A DNA stretch of 64,000 nucleotides from the NCBI RefSeq assembly GCF_039527675.1, contig NZ_BAAAKI010000024.1, positions 55,979-119,978 of the forward strand. Direction: 5' to 3'. Positions 8,931 through 17,725 of the stretch are shown piece by piece (positions within the stretch are counted from its first letter, which is position 1; the number at the start of each line of letters is the position of its first letter). The notes under the pieces were generated by a model. The model was given only the letters and a program-made list of their open reading frames with translations. It did no database searches and was not told the origin of the DNA. The DNA is from Luteococcus sanguinis (GTDB taxonomy: Bacteria; Actinomycetota; Actinomycetes; Propionibacteriales; Propionibacteriaceae). Position numbers and translations under genes: made by a program.

Positions 8931-9367
8931 CTGAGCAGGCTAGTCGGCTGGGCTCTTGCGCCCTACCCGTGCCCGGCCCGGCGCCGGGGATCGCGCCTTC
9001 CGGGAGCCGATGGTGCACCCTTCCTGCACAACTTGATCTGGGGTGGCGATTCGCACAGCCCGCCAAAATCGCCACGTCAGGGCAATCTGGTCCCGTGGTG
9101 GGACCGGATTGCCCTGTCGCGCGCGTTGTGGCGGACTCGAGGGACTGACCCGTCGGGGAGGTCGGCGCGCGGCACGAGTGCCGGCTGGTAAAATCGGGGA
9201 CGACCGATTGGCTGGGCCAGGCCCCCGCGGTCGCGCTGAGGGGATGTCCTTCGTTCCCGGTCTGTCATGGGGGCCGCCAGAACCGTGCACCGCCTGTACC
9301 AAGCACCATCACGACCGTGCACCACCCGAACCGAGCACCATCACCGCCCAATATCCAGGAGGCCCTG
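8931..9367. other. 437-bp intergenic region with hairpins and direct repeats
   Basis: No coding frame is convincing. It holds an inverted repeat GTGGCGATT / AATCGCCAC (9043-9051 and 9067-9075) and a 16-bp hairpin with one G-T pair (AGGGCAATCTGGTCCC at 9079-9094 against 9100-9115, loop of 5 nt). A 30-bp imperfect direct repeat also lies just before chaA (9283-9312 and 9315-9344). It is the divergent promoter region for the RhtA-like and ChaA-like genes. Confidence 0.6.
9283..9344. repeat. 30-bp imperfect tandem repeat upstream of chaA
   Basis: Two copies, 9283-9312 and 9315-9344, both beginning CCGTGCACC and ending GAGCACCATCAC or AAGCACCATCAC, 32 bp apart. They end 13 bp before the AGGAGG ribosome site of the antiporter gene, so they lie in its promoter or leader. 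A regulator site or a simple duplication are both possible. Confidence 0.55.
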
Positions 9368-10495
9368 TTGACGACCTCAACCGCCACCCGCCCGATCGTC
9401 CGCCACCTTCTTGACTGGCGCATGTTGATGCCGCTCGTCGCCGCGGTGCTGCTGGCGTTCAACTGGGGCACCAAACCCAGCTACCTGATGGACGCGGTGT
9501 TGGCGGTCGCGCTGGTTGGGGCGATCCTCGCGGCTGTCCACCACGCCGAAGTGGTCGCCGAGCGGGTGGGCGAACCCTTCGGCTCGCTGATCCTGGCCGT
9601 CGCCGTGACGGTGATCGAGGTCGGACTGATCGTCATGCTCATGTCCGGCGGGGGAGAGGCGACCCTGGCCCGCGACACCGTCTTCGCTGCCGTGATGATC
9701 ACCACCAACCTCATCGTCGGGCTGGCGATCGTCGCCGCCGTCGGAACCCACCGCGCCGAGAGCCCCGGCGGCTCGGCCTGGTTCAACCCGGAGGGCGCTG
9801 GTGGCGCGCTGGCCACCACGCTGGTCGTCACGGTGCTCTGCCTGGTGTTGCCCTCGGTGACGACCTCCTCACCTGGCCCGGTCTTCACGCCATCCCAGCT
9901 CGCCTTCGCCGGAATCTTCTCCCTGGTGGCCTACATCTTGTTCGTGGTCACGCAGACGGTGAAGAACCGCGACTTCTTCCTGCCCGTCGACCGCAACGGG
10001 GACGTGCTGGACGCGAACGACCATCACACTCCGCCCACGAGCCGCGCCGCATGGGTCAGCGTCGGGCTGTTGATGGTGGCGCTGGTCAGCGTCGTCGGGC
10101 TGGCGAAGCTGATCTCACCCGCCCTGGAGAAGGGTGTCGCCGCCGTCGGGCTGCCCGCACCCTTCGTCGGCGTGGTGATCTCCCTGGTGGTGCTGGCGCC
10201 GGAGACCTTGGCGGCGGTGAAGAATGCCCGCTCAGGACGCCTTCAGATCAGCCTGAACCTGGCCTATGGGTCGGCGATGGCGAGTGTGGGGCTGACCATT
10301 CCGGTGCTGGCGGCGATCAGCCTGTTCGCCTCGCTGGAGCTCGAACTCGGCCTCAGCCCCCTGCACATGGCCCTGCTCGCCCTCACCGCCGTCGTCAGTG
10401 TGCTGACGGTGATGCGCGGACGGGTCGTGCGGCTGCACGGCGGGCTGCACCTGGTGATCGCGGCAGCCTTCGTCTTCCTCTCCGCGATGCCCTGA
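9368..10495 (+). CDS. ChaA-like calcium/sodium:proton antiporter
   Basis: A 375-residue integral membrane protein with about eleven hydrophobic segments and two homologous cation-exchanger halves. The signature acidic motifs are visible: GEPFGSLILAVAVTVIEVGLI in the first half and SLVVLAPETLAAVKNA in the second, as in the CaCA-superfamily ChaA group. It should exchange Ca2+ or Na+ for protons across the membrane. The TTG at 9368 is chosen because AGGAGG lies 5 nt upstream; an in-frame ATG at 9317 would place the start inside the upstream direct repeat. Confidence 0.85.
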   Translation: MTTSTATRPIVRHLLDWRMLMPLVAAVLLAFNWGTKPSYLMDAVLAVALVGAILAAVHHAEVVAERVGEPFGSLILAVAVTVIEVGLIVMLMSGGGEATLARDTVFAAVMITTNLIVGLAIVAAVGTHRAESPGGSAWFNPEGAGGALATTLVVTVLCLVLPSVTTSSPGPVFTPSQLAFAGIFSLVAYILFVVTQTVKNRDFFLPVDRNGDVLDANDHHTPPTSRAAWVSVGLLMVALVSVVGLAKLISPALEKGVAAVGLPAPFVGVVISLVVLAPETLAAVKNARSGRLQISLNLAYGSAMASVGLTIPVLAAISLFASLELELGLSPLHMALLALTAVVSVLTVMRGRVVRLHGGLHLVIAAAFVFLSAMP

Positions 10496-10528
10496 CGGCT
10501 GGGTTTGGTCACCCCGCGGTAGTGGGGG

Positions 10529-11326
10529 TCAACGGACGCTGACGTGCACGTGATTCTTGTGGTTCGCGTTGTCGGAGCCCCGGTTGGGCATCTTGCGCCA
10601 ACCCTCTCCCGAGCGCTGGACGCTCCAGATGCGCTGGTTCCAGATGACATAGGTGATGCCCAGGCGGGAGGCATTGGCGCGCAGGTGCTCGGCGATGGCC
10701 TGACCCAGGGCGGCATTGCGCTTGTAGGCGGGGATCATGATGTCGACGGCGCGGCCGCTGTAGTGGTCGGACCCATAGGACGCGCGGGCGCCCAGCATGG
10801 TGGTGATCCACGGGAACTTCGCCCGGACCTCCTGCGCGACCAACCTGCCGTTGCGCACGACCCCGCCGGGCATCGCGACGTGCGAGGCGAGCGGCAGGGT
10901 GGTCGCGACGGCGATCGCGCCTGCAGGGGTTCCCTGCACCACCTTGGGCGCCACGGCCGTCGCGGTGTTCGCCGACGAGGTCGTCTTCGAGGTCGTCTTC
11001 GATGACGCCGCGGACGTCTGCAGCTTGAGGTACCTCGACGAGATCCAGCCGCTCGTACCGGCGGTCGTGACCTGCATCCACTTGCCCGAGGTCTTGCCCG
11101 TCAGCGTGACCTTCTGGCCCTTGCGCAGAACCTTCACCGCACGGAACTTCGTCCCCGCACCCGAACGGACGAAGACACTGCCGAGCGTGATGGCGGTTGC
11201 CTTCGCGGTCTTCGCGGTCTTCGTGGTTGTGGTGGCCTGGGCCGTGGTGGGCGCGGCGAACTCCGCGACGACGAGGCCGCTGACGGCCAGCGCGGAGGTC
11301 AGGACGGTGCGACGGGTGAGGCTCAT
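10529..11326 (-). CDS. secreted SH3b protein with ARB_07466-like C-terminal domain
   Basis: 265 residues. The N-terminus LTRRTVLTSALAVSGLV is a twin-arginine-type signal ending near AQA. A bacterial SH3 domain follows (about 45-105: SVFVRSGAGTKFRAVKVLRKG), then a Ser/Thr linker, then a C-terminal domain with SDHYSGRAVDIMIP, ITYVIWNQRIWS and NHKNHVHVSV. That layout matches actinobacterial cell-wall proteins with an ARB_07466-like domain, related in pattern to D,D-carboxypeptidases. It probably binds or trims peptidoglycan. AGGAG precedes the ATG. Confidence 0.82.
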   Translation of the reverse strand: MSLTRRTVLTSALAVSGLVVAEFAAPTTAQATTTTKTAKTAKATAITLGSVFVRSGAGTKFRAVKVLRKGQKVTLTGKTSGKWMQVTTAGTSGWISSRYLKLQTSAASSKTTSKTTSSANTATAVAPKVVQGTPAGAIAVATTLPLASHVAMPGGVVRNGRLVAQEVRAKFPWITTMLGARASYGSDHYSGRAVDIMIPAYKRNAALGQAIAEHLRANASRLGITYVIWNQRIWSVQRSGEGWRKMPNRGSDNANHKNHVHVSVR

Positions 11327-11442
11327 TGAGGGCTCCTGCAAAGGCTTGGTGTGGCCCCTATCGTCGCCTTTCCTGAGAGACGAAGCCTTCTTCTCTCGTC
11401 TTCTCCTCAGGATTGGTTCAGCTTTCTCCCCGCTCCAGACGA
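11327..11442 (-). promoter_or_regulatory. structured leader upstream of the SH3 gene
   Basis: On the minus strand, CCTGAG and AGACGA, separated by a 4-nt bulge, pair with TCGTCT and CTCAGG to give a 12-bp bulged stem (about 11374-11412). A purine-rich GGAGCGGGGAGAAAGC block precedes it. Actinobacterial cell-wall hydrolase genes are often preceded by c-di-AMP riboswitches, but I could not match the conserved core. It is listed only as a possible structured leader. Confidence 0.25.
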
Positions 11443-12306
11443 TCAGGCCGGCCCTTGGACCCCTGCCGCATCGAGCAGCACCTTGGCGCGTTCCCGGATC
11501 TCTCGCGCGACGCCGTACTGCTGGTTGGCGGCGCATTTGGCGCTCACCCGCAGCGTCATCGCCTGACCGACGATCGACTCCACGCCCAGCACCTTTGGTC
11601 GCTCGAGCAGCAGGTCGTGCCAGCGCGGGTCGGCGTCCACCTCGTCCGCAGCCTGCTGCAGCGCGCGCAGCGCGACGGCCGGGTCGGTGGAGTAGTGCAC
11701 GGGGATGTCGATGGTCGCGATCGACCAGCCCTGCGAGATGTTGCCCAGCTTGCTGATCTCGCCATTGCGCAGGTGCCACAGCATGCCGTTCGCGTCGCGG
11801 ATGGACGTGGTGCGCAGGCCAACCTCCTCGACCGTCCCGGTCACGTCGCTGACCGTGATCACATCTCCGACGCCGTACTGGTCCTCGACGATCATGAAGA
11901 CCCCGCTGATCACGTCCTTCACCAAGGACTGCGCGCCGAAGGCCAAGGCGACGCCGCCGACCCCGGCCGAGGCGAGGACGGGTTGCAGCGGCAGGCCGAT
12001 CACGTCGAGTGCGGTCAGCAGGGCGACGCCGAAGATGACCACGCTGGCCGTGGAACCGAGCAGCTGGGCGACGGTGCGGGTGCGCTGGTCGCGGCGCTCG
12101 TGGTCGAGCCCGGACGCCCGGGCCAGGATCTGACCCGGGCGTCCGAGCCGCTCCAGATGCTGCTGGGTGCGGATGGTCGACGCGAGCACCGTCCGGCGGA
12201 TCGCCCAGCCGACCAGCCCGCGGACGACGATCGCGACCAGCGCGAGCACGACGAGGTGGATGGGGGTGTCGGGCCAGGCCCAGACCAAGGAGTCGAGCGT
12301 TCTCAC
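11443..12306 (-). CDS. MscS-family mechanosensitive ion channel
   Basis: About 287 residues. Three N-terminal membrane helices end in the pore helix PVLASAGVGGVALAFGAQSLVKD and ISGVFMIVEDQYGVGDVI. This is followed by the beta domain (VEEVGLRTTSIRDANGMLWHLRNGEI) and a C-terminal alpha/beta domain. It opens under membrane tension to release solutes. The GTG at 12306 gives the more natural N-terminus, with GGGTGAG upstream; an in-frame ATG at 12333 would add nine residues. Confidence 0.9.
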   Translation of the reverse strand: MRTLDSLVWAWPDTPIHLVVLALVAIVVRGLVGWAIRRTVLASTIRTQQHLERLGRPGQILARASGLDHERRDQRTRTVAQLLGSTASVVIFGVALLTALDVIGLPLQPVLASAGVGGVALAFGAQSLVKDVISGVFMIVEDQYGVGDVITVSDVTGTVEEVGLRTTSIRDANGMLWHLRNGEISKLGNISQGWSIATIDIPVHYSTDPAVALRALQQAADEVDADPRWHDLLLERPKVLGVESIVGQAMTLRVSAKCAANQQYGVAREIRERAKVLLDAAGVQGPA

Positions 12307-12414
12307 TGGGCCATTCTCACCCGTTGCGGGCATAGGTACCGGACACCTAGCTGGACGAGTGTCCGCAACGCGTGTCCACAGCTTTCCCAGAAGCGGGCCA
12401 ACTAGCCTGATGGG

Positions 12415-14829
12415 GTGCCCATCACACACATCCCGGAGACAGCCCTTCCCGCGATCCCCGCCGGTCGCGAGCCCCGCGTCCACGAGGTCGTCACCGTGCA
12501 GGGGGTCGGCGCCGGACGTCCCCGCTTCGGCTCGCGCCAGCTCTCCGACTTCCGCCCGATCAGCCTCGGCGGGCTGGTGGCTACCACCTCGGGCACCCAC
12601 GACGTGACGATGGGTTCCGAGCCCACGGCACTGACCAAGCAGACGCTGGCCGACGCGGTGCTGTGGACGGGTGAGTGGTTCGGCGCCTTCGAGTCGTCCG
12701 ACAAGCAGGCGCTGGTGATCTGCTCGGACTTCTTCGGCTACTGCCCGGTCACCTGGGCCCTGCACGCCAGCGCGGGGACGGAGGGGACGCTGCATGCGTC
12801 CAGCTCCCTGCGCGGTATCGCGACCAGCCTGGCCCGGGCCGGGTACGATTCCAGAGTCGCCTGGCCCACGGCCATCCCCTCCCTGGTGAGCAATGCGACG
12901 ATCTTCATGCAGCGCTCCTCGCCGCGGTCCCTGCGCGAGGGGGCCCAGACCCTTCGTCCGGATCAGTTCCTGCTCGTCACCGCGGAAGGCGTCGAACTTG
13001 TCGACCGGCCCTTCTTCTCCGACCCACAGGGACGCAGCTTCGACGAGTTGGTCGCCGCCGGCACCGAACGCGCCGCCGCCAGCCTCCGCGCCGCCATGGA
13101 CGACGGCCACGGCTCCTTCAACCTCAGCCTGTCCGGCGGGAAGGACTCCCGCGGCGTGCTGGCGCTCGCGTTGGCAGCAGGCGTCCAGGACCGGTTGGAG
13201 GTCTACTCGGCCGACCCGCGGACCGCCGCGCCGGCCAGTCGTCCGGTGATTGCCCGGGACCTGCCGTTGGCCGCGACGATGGTCGCACGGTACGGATTGA
13301 CGTGGAAGGGCAACGACCCGGTACCGCAACGCCGGGTGACCTTCGAGGAGACCCTCGACCTCTTCCAGGACTACCGCGGCGGGCAGAGCTATGAGTTCCG
13401 GGCGCCCTTCATGCTGGGTGAACCAAGCGGCCCGACGATGCTGAGCCTGCACGGCGGCGGCGGGGAGCTGTACCGCAGTCACTACGGCCACCTGCACCGC
13501 GACGCCTATCCGCGCTGGGCCGAGGGCAATGCCAACTCCACGGACGGGATCCGCAGCGACCTCACCCGGCTGTTCAACACGCTCGTCCCCGCCGCGGCGG
13601 TGCCCACCCAGCTGTACCGGCAGGCACGGACCGCCTTTGTGGACGCGCTCGACTACGGCCTCGCCTCCGACGTCGACGGGACGCTCGACCGCTTCTACGC
13701 CATGCACCGGAACCGGGCGCACTTCGGCATGGTCCGCTACGGCGTCGCAACGGGCAACACCATCCTGTGCCCGCTGGCCCAACCGGAGTTCCTCTGGGCC
13801 AACGGGTTGCTCTCCCGCGAGGACCAGGAGACCGGTCGGCTGCTGTTCGCCCTTCTGGAACAGGGCGATCCCGACCTCAATGCGCTGCCCTTCGAGGCGC
13901 ATTCCTGGCCCGAAGAGTGGGTTGCCCGGTCGAAGGGCCGCGCCGAGGTCTGGACCGATGAGCTGCGCGAGAGCGGGCTGGCCTCGTGGCGGGAGAAGGA
14001 CGCGCAGAACCGTGCCGTGCCGGCTGATCAGCGTCCAGCGGTGATCGGGACGGAGACCTTCGATGCGCTGGATGAGTCGCGGCGCGCCATCGCCGAGCGG
14101 ATGGACGAACTGCTCACCCACCCTGCCACGACGGAGGCGGCCCGCCAGTTGGCGAGCACGATCGCCGCCACCCAGGAGAACTCACGTGCTTCAACCATCT
14201 CGATGGCCGCGCGCGTCGCCAGCCTCACCGACGCGTTGGGCACGGTTGAACATCCCGTCGTGCGCCGGTCGCTCGCCTTCGATTCTGCGGGGTTGCGCAA
14301 GGGCACCGTCCCGACCGCGCCGGTGGTGCGCGAGCGGATCGTCGTCCCCACGGCTGCCGAGGTCGTGGCCGCGCTGCCCCGGCCGGTGCAGAAGGTGGGC
14401 TACCTGGCCAACGTGCGCTCCGCTGACACCCGTCGCGCGGTCGCCCAGGCCCGGGATGCAAAGTCGCTGCGCAAGGCGCTGGTGGGGGATCGTCCGCTGC
14501 CCAGGCATGCCGCCGAGACCGACGAACAGCCCGACTACGCCGAGATCCATCGCCGTTCCACCGTCGGCGACCTGAACCTTGAGGTGCGCGTCGAGGACGG
14601 ACGCCTGCACGCCCTCGCGAGCACCGACGGCCCGGTGGAGTACGCCTACTACGTCTTCCATGGCGATGAACGGGTCGAGACCCGGTGGTACGAGACGGAC
14701 GCCGAACTCGTCTACCCGGCGGAGGGGGCCCTCGAACCGGGGACGTGGAAGGTCCGGGTGCACGCACGCCGGCCGGGGATCACCACCGGGGGCAAGGTGA
14801 TGAACTCCGAGCCCCTGATCGTCGACTGA
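12415..14829 (+). CDS. asparagine-synthetase-like protein without the N-terminal cysteine
   Basis: 804 residues with a GTG start. The ATP-pyrophosphatase loop LSLSGGKDSRGVLAL (about 237-251) marks the asparagine synthase C-domain fold, followed by YEFRAPFMLGEP and LSLHGGGGELYRSHYG. The first 200 residues resemble a degenerate class II glutamine amidotransferase domain (GEWFGAFE, ICSDFFGYCPVTWAL), but the mature N-terminus lacks the catalytic Cys. The C-terminal 200 residues are of unknown fold. It probably activates a carboxylate and adds a nitrogen or other nucleophile. It stands alone, convergent with tauB, so no pathway can be named. Confidence 0.75.
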   Translation: MPITHIPETALPAIPAGREPRVHEVVTVQGVGAGRPRFGSRQLSDFRPISLGGLVATTSGTHDVTMGSEPTALTKQTLADAVLWTGEWFGAFESSDKQALVICSDFFGYCPVTWALHASAGTEGTLHASSSLRGIATSLARAGYDSRVAWPTAIPSLVSNATIFMQRSSPRSLREGAQTLRPDQFLLVTAEGVELVDRPFFSDPQGRSFDELVAAGTERAAASLRAAMDDGHGSFNLSLSGGKDSRGVLALALAAGVQDRLEVYSADPRTAAPASRPVIARDLPLAATMVARYGLTWKGNDPVPQRRVTFEETLDLFQDYRGGQSYEFRAPFMLGEPSGPTMLSLHGGGGELYRSHYGHLHRDAYPRWAEGNANSTDGIRSDLTRLFNTLVPAAAVPTQLYRQARTAFVDALDYGLASDVDGTLDRFYAMHRNRAHFGMVRYGVATGNTILCPLAQPEFLWANGLLSREDQETGRLLFALLEQGDPDLNALPFEAHSWPEEWVARSKGRAEVWTDELRESGLASWREKDAQNRAVPADQRPAVIGTETFDALDESRRAIAERMDELLTHPATTEAARQLASTIAATQENSRASTISMAARVASLTDALGTVEHPVVRRSLAFDSAGLRKGTVPTAPVVRERIVVPTAAEVVAALPRPVQKVGYLANVRSADTRRAVAQARDAKSLRKALVGDRPLPRHAAETDEQPDYAEIHRRSTVGDLNLEVRVEDGRLHALASTDGPVEYAYYVFHGDERVETRWYETDAELVYPAEGALEPGTWKVRVHARRPGITTGGKVMNSEPLIVD

Positions 14830-14857
14830 CCAGTGCGGGTGGTCGACTGACTAGTGC
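14821..14857. repeat. 16-bp direct repeat carrying both convergent stop codons
   Basis: GTCGACTGACCAGTGC (14821-14836) and GTCGACTGACTAGTGC (14842-14857) differ at one base and are 21 bp apart. The first copy contains the stop of the asparagine-synthetase-like gene; the second overlaps the stop of the ABC ATPase gene. A small local duplication. Confidence 0.6.
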
Positions 14858-15666
14858 TCGATGGCCCCGGCGATCCGGTCGCGGAGCTCGATGAACTCGG
14901 GCAGGGACCGCATCTCGGGGCCGAGCTGGTGCCCAGCGTGCGCCGAGAGCTCGATCGGCTGGTCCAGGACGACGTGCCCGGGCCGCGCGCCCATCACCAC
15001 CACCCGGTCGCCGAGGAAGACCGCCTCCTCCACCGAGTGCGTGATGAAGAAGATCGTCTTGGCGGTGCGGCGCTGCAGCTGCAAGAGGTCGGCCTGCAGG
15101 CGCTCCCGGGTCAGCGCGTCCAGGGCGCCGAAGGGCTCGTCCATCAGGATCACCTCGGGGTCGGTGGTCAGCACGCGGGCGATCTGCGCCCGCTGCTGCA
15201 TGCCTCCCGAGAGCTCGTAGGGCTTGGAGTTCGCGAACTCACCCAGCCCCACCTGCTCCAGCTGATGCTGGGCCTGGTCGAGGCGTTCGCGCTTGCCGAC
15301 GCCCTGGAGCCGCAGCCCGAAGGCGGCGTTCTCGGCCACGGTGAACCAGGGGTACAGGTTCGGGTGCTGGAAGACGACGCCGCGGTGCGCCGAGGGTCCG
15401 GTGACGTGTTCGCCGGCGACCCGTACCTCGCCGGAGGTGGGCTTGATGAAACCGGCGATCTGCTTCAACAGCGTCGTCTTGCCGCAGCCCGAGGGTCCGA
15501 CGACACACACGAACTGGCCGCGCGGGATGTCGAGACTGGTCTCGGCGAGCGCGTGGACGACGTCCCCCGAGTCGGTGATGTAGCGGTGCTCGACGCGGTC
15601 GATCTCGATCAGGGGATGGTCAACAGCGTGCTGATCGGCACCGACGGCAGTGCTCACGGTGCTCAC
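14851..15666 (-). CDS. ABC transporter ATP-binding protein, taurine/nitrate/sulfonate type
   Basis: 271 residues. Walker A GPSGCGKTTLLKQ, the Q-loop VVFQHPNLYPWFTV, the signature LSGGMQQRAQIARVL, Walker B VILMDEPFGALD and the switch FFITHSVEEA are all intact. The PWFTVAENAAFGLRLQG segment is characteristic of the TauB/SsuB group. It energises uptake together with the permease and binding protein encoded directly upstream, and its ATG overlaps the stop of the binding-protein gene by 4 nt. Confidence 0.93.
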   Translation of the reverse strand: MSTVSTAVGADQHAVDHPLIEIDRVEHRYITDSGDVVHALAETSLDIPRGQFVCVVGPSGCGKTTLLKQIAGFIKPTSGEVRVAGEHVTGPSAHRGVVFQHPNLYPWFTVAENAAFGLRLQGVGKRERLDQAQHQLEQVGLGEFANSKPYELSGGMQQRAQIARVLTTDPEVILMDEPFGALDALTRERLQADLLQLQRRTAKTIFFITHSVEEAVFLGDRVVVMGARPGHVVLDQPIELSAHAGHQLGPEMRSLPEFIELRDRIAGAIEH

Positions 15667-16742
15667 GACAGCTCCTTGATGTAGGTGGAGTTGGGGACGT
15701 CCGCGTAGTGCGCCTCCGTGCCGACGGCCGTGATCGTCCCCTGGTTCTTGAGGAAGGTCGCGGTGTCCAGCAGGACGTCCGGGAGCTTGCCCCCGTAGTA
15801 CTCTGCGCCGAGCTGGTCGCTAGCCGTCAGGTAGGTGTAGCCCGGGAACTGGGCCTCGGCCTCCTCGGCCGTGATGCCCAGCTGGACGGCGAGGGCCGCG
15901 GCCGCCTCGTCAGGCTCGTCGTTCATGATCTTGGCCGCCTGGGCTTGGAGCTTGGTCCACATCGTCATGAAGGCGGCGTTCCCGGTGGCGAACTCGCGCG
16001 TCGCGGCCTCGAGGTCGAAGGTGGGCGCACCGGCCTCGGCCGTGTCGGCGCTGGACATGATGACGTGGCCACCATCTCCCAGCAGCGAGGTGAGGGTCGG
16101 GTCCCAGACCCAGGCCGCGTCGATCTCGTCGCGCTGCCAGGCACCGAGCATCGCGTCGGGTGCGAGGTTCACCAGCTTGACCTTGCTGGTCAGCTCCGCC
16201 TGGCGCAACGCTTCCATCAGGGAGAAGTGCGCGGTGGAGCCGAACGGTGTCGCGACGGTCTTGCCGCTCAGACCGGCCAGGTCGGTGACCGAGCTCTCAC
16301 GGACCACCAGCGACTCGGCCTTGCCGATCACGTCGTGCAACCAGACGATCTGCAGGTCGAGGTCCAGCGGCGCCGAGACCCCCTTCACGGTGGGGGACGA
16401 CCCGACCTGGGCGATGTCGATGGACCGGGCGCCGAAGGCCTGCAGCACGTCGCCGCCGGAGCTCATCTTCGCCCAGTGAATCGTGGCATTCGGCAGGCAG
16501 GAGGCCAGCCAGTTCTTGTCCTTGACGACCAGGTCACCATTGGCCACCGGCTGCCAGGCGATCCGGGCGGTGGTGGTGACCGAGGTGTCAGGCTCGACGG
16601 GGCAGCCCGACGCACTGGCTGCGTCCGGGTGCACGGTGCGGTCGGGGTCGATCAGGCCGCCGGCGACGACGAGCGCGACGGCGAGCAGCAGGCCGAGGAC
16701 GGCGACGATGGGCCGCAGCGGGCGTCGGGTGGAGGTGACCAT
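15663..16742 (-). CDS. ABC transporter substrate-binding protein, TauA-like
   Basis: 359 residues with an N-terminal membrane segment (PIVAVLGLLLAVALVVAGGL) and no clear lipobox. The mature part is an NMT1/SsuA-type solute-binding fold: DIAQVGSSPTVKGVSAPLDL, LSGKTVATPFGSTAHFSLM and DEIDAAWVWDPTL. The last two motifs are typical of taurine-binding proteins, so an aliphatic sulfonate such as taurine is the best guess. It starts 1 nt after the permease stop and overlaps the ATPase gene, giving a C-A-B order. Confidence 0.9.
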   Translation of the reverse strand: MVTSTRRPLRPIVAVLGLLLAVALVVAGGLIDPDRTVHPDAASASGCPVEPDTSVTTTARIAWQPVANGDLVVKDKNWLASCLPNATIHWAKMSSGGDVLQAFGARSIDIAQVGSSPTVKGVSAPLDLDLQIVWLHDVIGKAESLVVRESSVTDLAGLSGKTVATPFGSTAHFSLMEALRQAELTSKVKLVNLAPDAMLGAWQRDEIDAAWVWDPTLTSLLGDGGHVIMSSADTAEAGAPTFDLEAATREFATGNAAFMTMWTKLQAQAAKIMNDEPDEAAAALAVQLGITAEEAEAQFPGYTYLTASDQLGAEYYGGKLPDVLLDTATFLKNQGTITAVGTEAHYADVPNSTYIKELS

Positions 16743-16743
16743 G

Positions 16744-17649
16744 TCAGGCCTTCCCGCTCCATGGCACGAGCACCTCGCCCAGGCGCGTGATCCCCGCGTC
16801 CAGGGCGACGGCGACCAGGCCGATCGTGATGACGCAGGCGACGGTGAGCGCCGTCTGCAGCTGCGTGCCGGAGATGTAGGCAAGACCACCGATGCCGGGA
16901 ATGCCGTTGTTCAGCTCGGCGGCCACGACCGTGGTCCAGGCGAAACCGATCGCCAGCCGGACACCCTGCACGATGGACGCCAGTGAGCTGGGCAGGATCA
17001 CGTATCGCAGCACCTGCATAGGGGTTGCGCCCATCGACTGGGCAGCCTGGATCCGGTCGGTGCCTGCCGAGGCCACGCCCTGCATCGTGGCGATCACGAT
17101 CGGCGGGAAGGCGGCGAGGAAGAGCAGCCAGATCTTCGCGGCGCCGCCGATGCCCACCCAGACGATGATCAGGCCGACGTAGCCGAGCGGGGGGAGCGCG
17201 CGCAGGAAGTTGAGATAGGGCGCGAGGGCGGTGCGGACCGGCTCGACCATGCCCATCAGGAAGCCGACGGCCAACCCGGCGACCAACGCCAGGGCGACGC
17301 CGACGCCGATCCGGTTCAGGGAGACCAGCAGGTGTTCCCACAGGTAGTAGTTCTGCTCGCCGCACTGGGTGCGTCCACTGCCGATGTCGGTGCAGCTGTT
17401 GGCGTCCACGAAGGCTCGCCAGACGGCGGGTGGGGAGGGCAGGTACTGGGCGCTGACCGCGCCGCTGACCGAGACCGCCCACCACAGGGCGATCAGGGCG
17501 ACGAAGGTGGCGAACTGGATGCCCAGGTCGCGCACGTGCTTCTGCCGACGGGCGCTGCGGCGGGTGGCCAGCAGTTCGTCAGTGCGGGCCTCGGCCTGCC
17601 CGCCCGGGTCTCGCTCTGCGACGGCGGTGTTCGTTATGGGTTCGCTCAC
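16744..17649 (-). CDS. ABC transporter permease, TauC-like
   Basis: 301 residues with about six membrane helices and a cytoplasmic EAA loop (AAQSMGATPMQVLRYVILPSS). The segment LNFLRALPPLGYVGLIIVWVG is typical of nitrate/sulfonate/taurine permeases. It is the first gene of the three-gene uptake operon. The GTG at 17649 is chosen because AAGGACA precedes it and no closer ATG gives a sensible N-terminus. Confidence 0.9.
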   Translation of the reverse strand: MSEPITNTAVAERDPGGQAEARTDELLATRRSARRQKHVRDLGIQFATFVALIALWWAVSVSGAVSAQYLPSPPAVWRAFVDANSCTDIGSGRTQCGEQNYYLWEHLLVSLNRIGVGVALALVAGLAVGFLMGMVEPVRTALAPYLNFLRALPPLGYVGLIIVWVGIGGAAKIWLLFLAAFPPIVIATMQGVASAGTDRIQAAQSMGATPMQVLRYVILPSSLASIVQGVRLAIGFAWTTVVAAELNNGIPGIGGLAYISGTQLQTALTVACVITIGLVAVALDAGITRLGEVLVPWSGKA

Positions 17650-17725
17650 GCGGTGTCCTTGGGAGTGGGAACGGCGTCCTGAGGCATCCATGCCTAGCAC
17701 TTCCGATGGGTTTGGGTCGAGTGTC

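Noticed and set aside
11327..11442. c-di-AMP or cobalamin riboswitch upstream of the SH3 gene
   Set aside because: The leader folds into a stem, but the conserved core motifs of either class could not be located. Decisive test: covariance-model scan.
11443..14121. Extended N-terminus of the MscS gene reading back to 14121
   Set aside because: The extra sequence is antisense to the asparagine-synthetase-like gene; the channel family starts at about 12306-12333.
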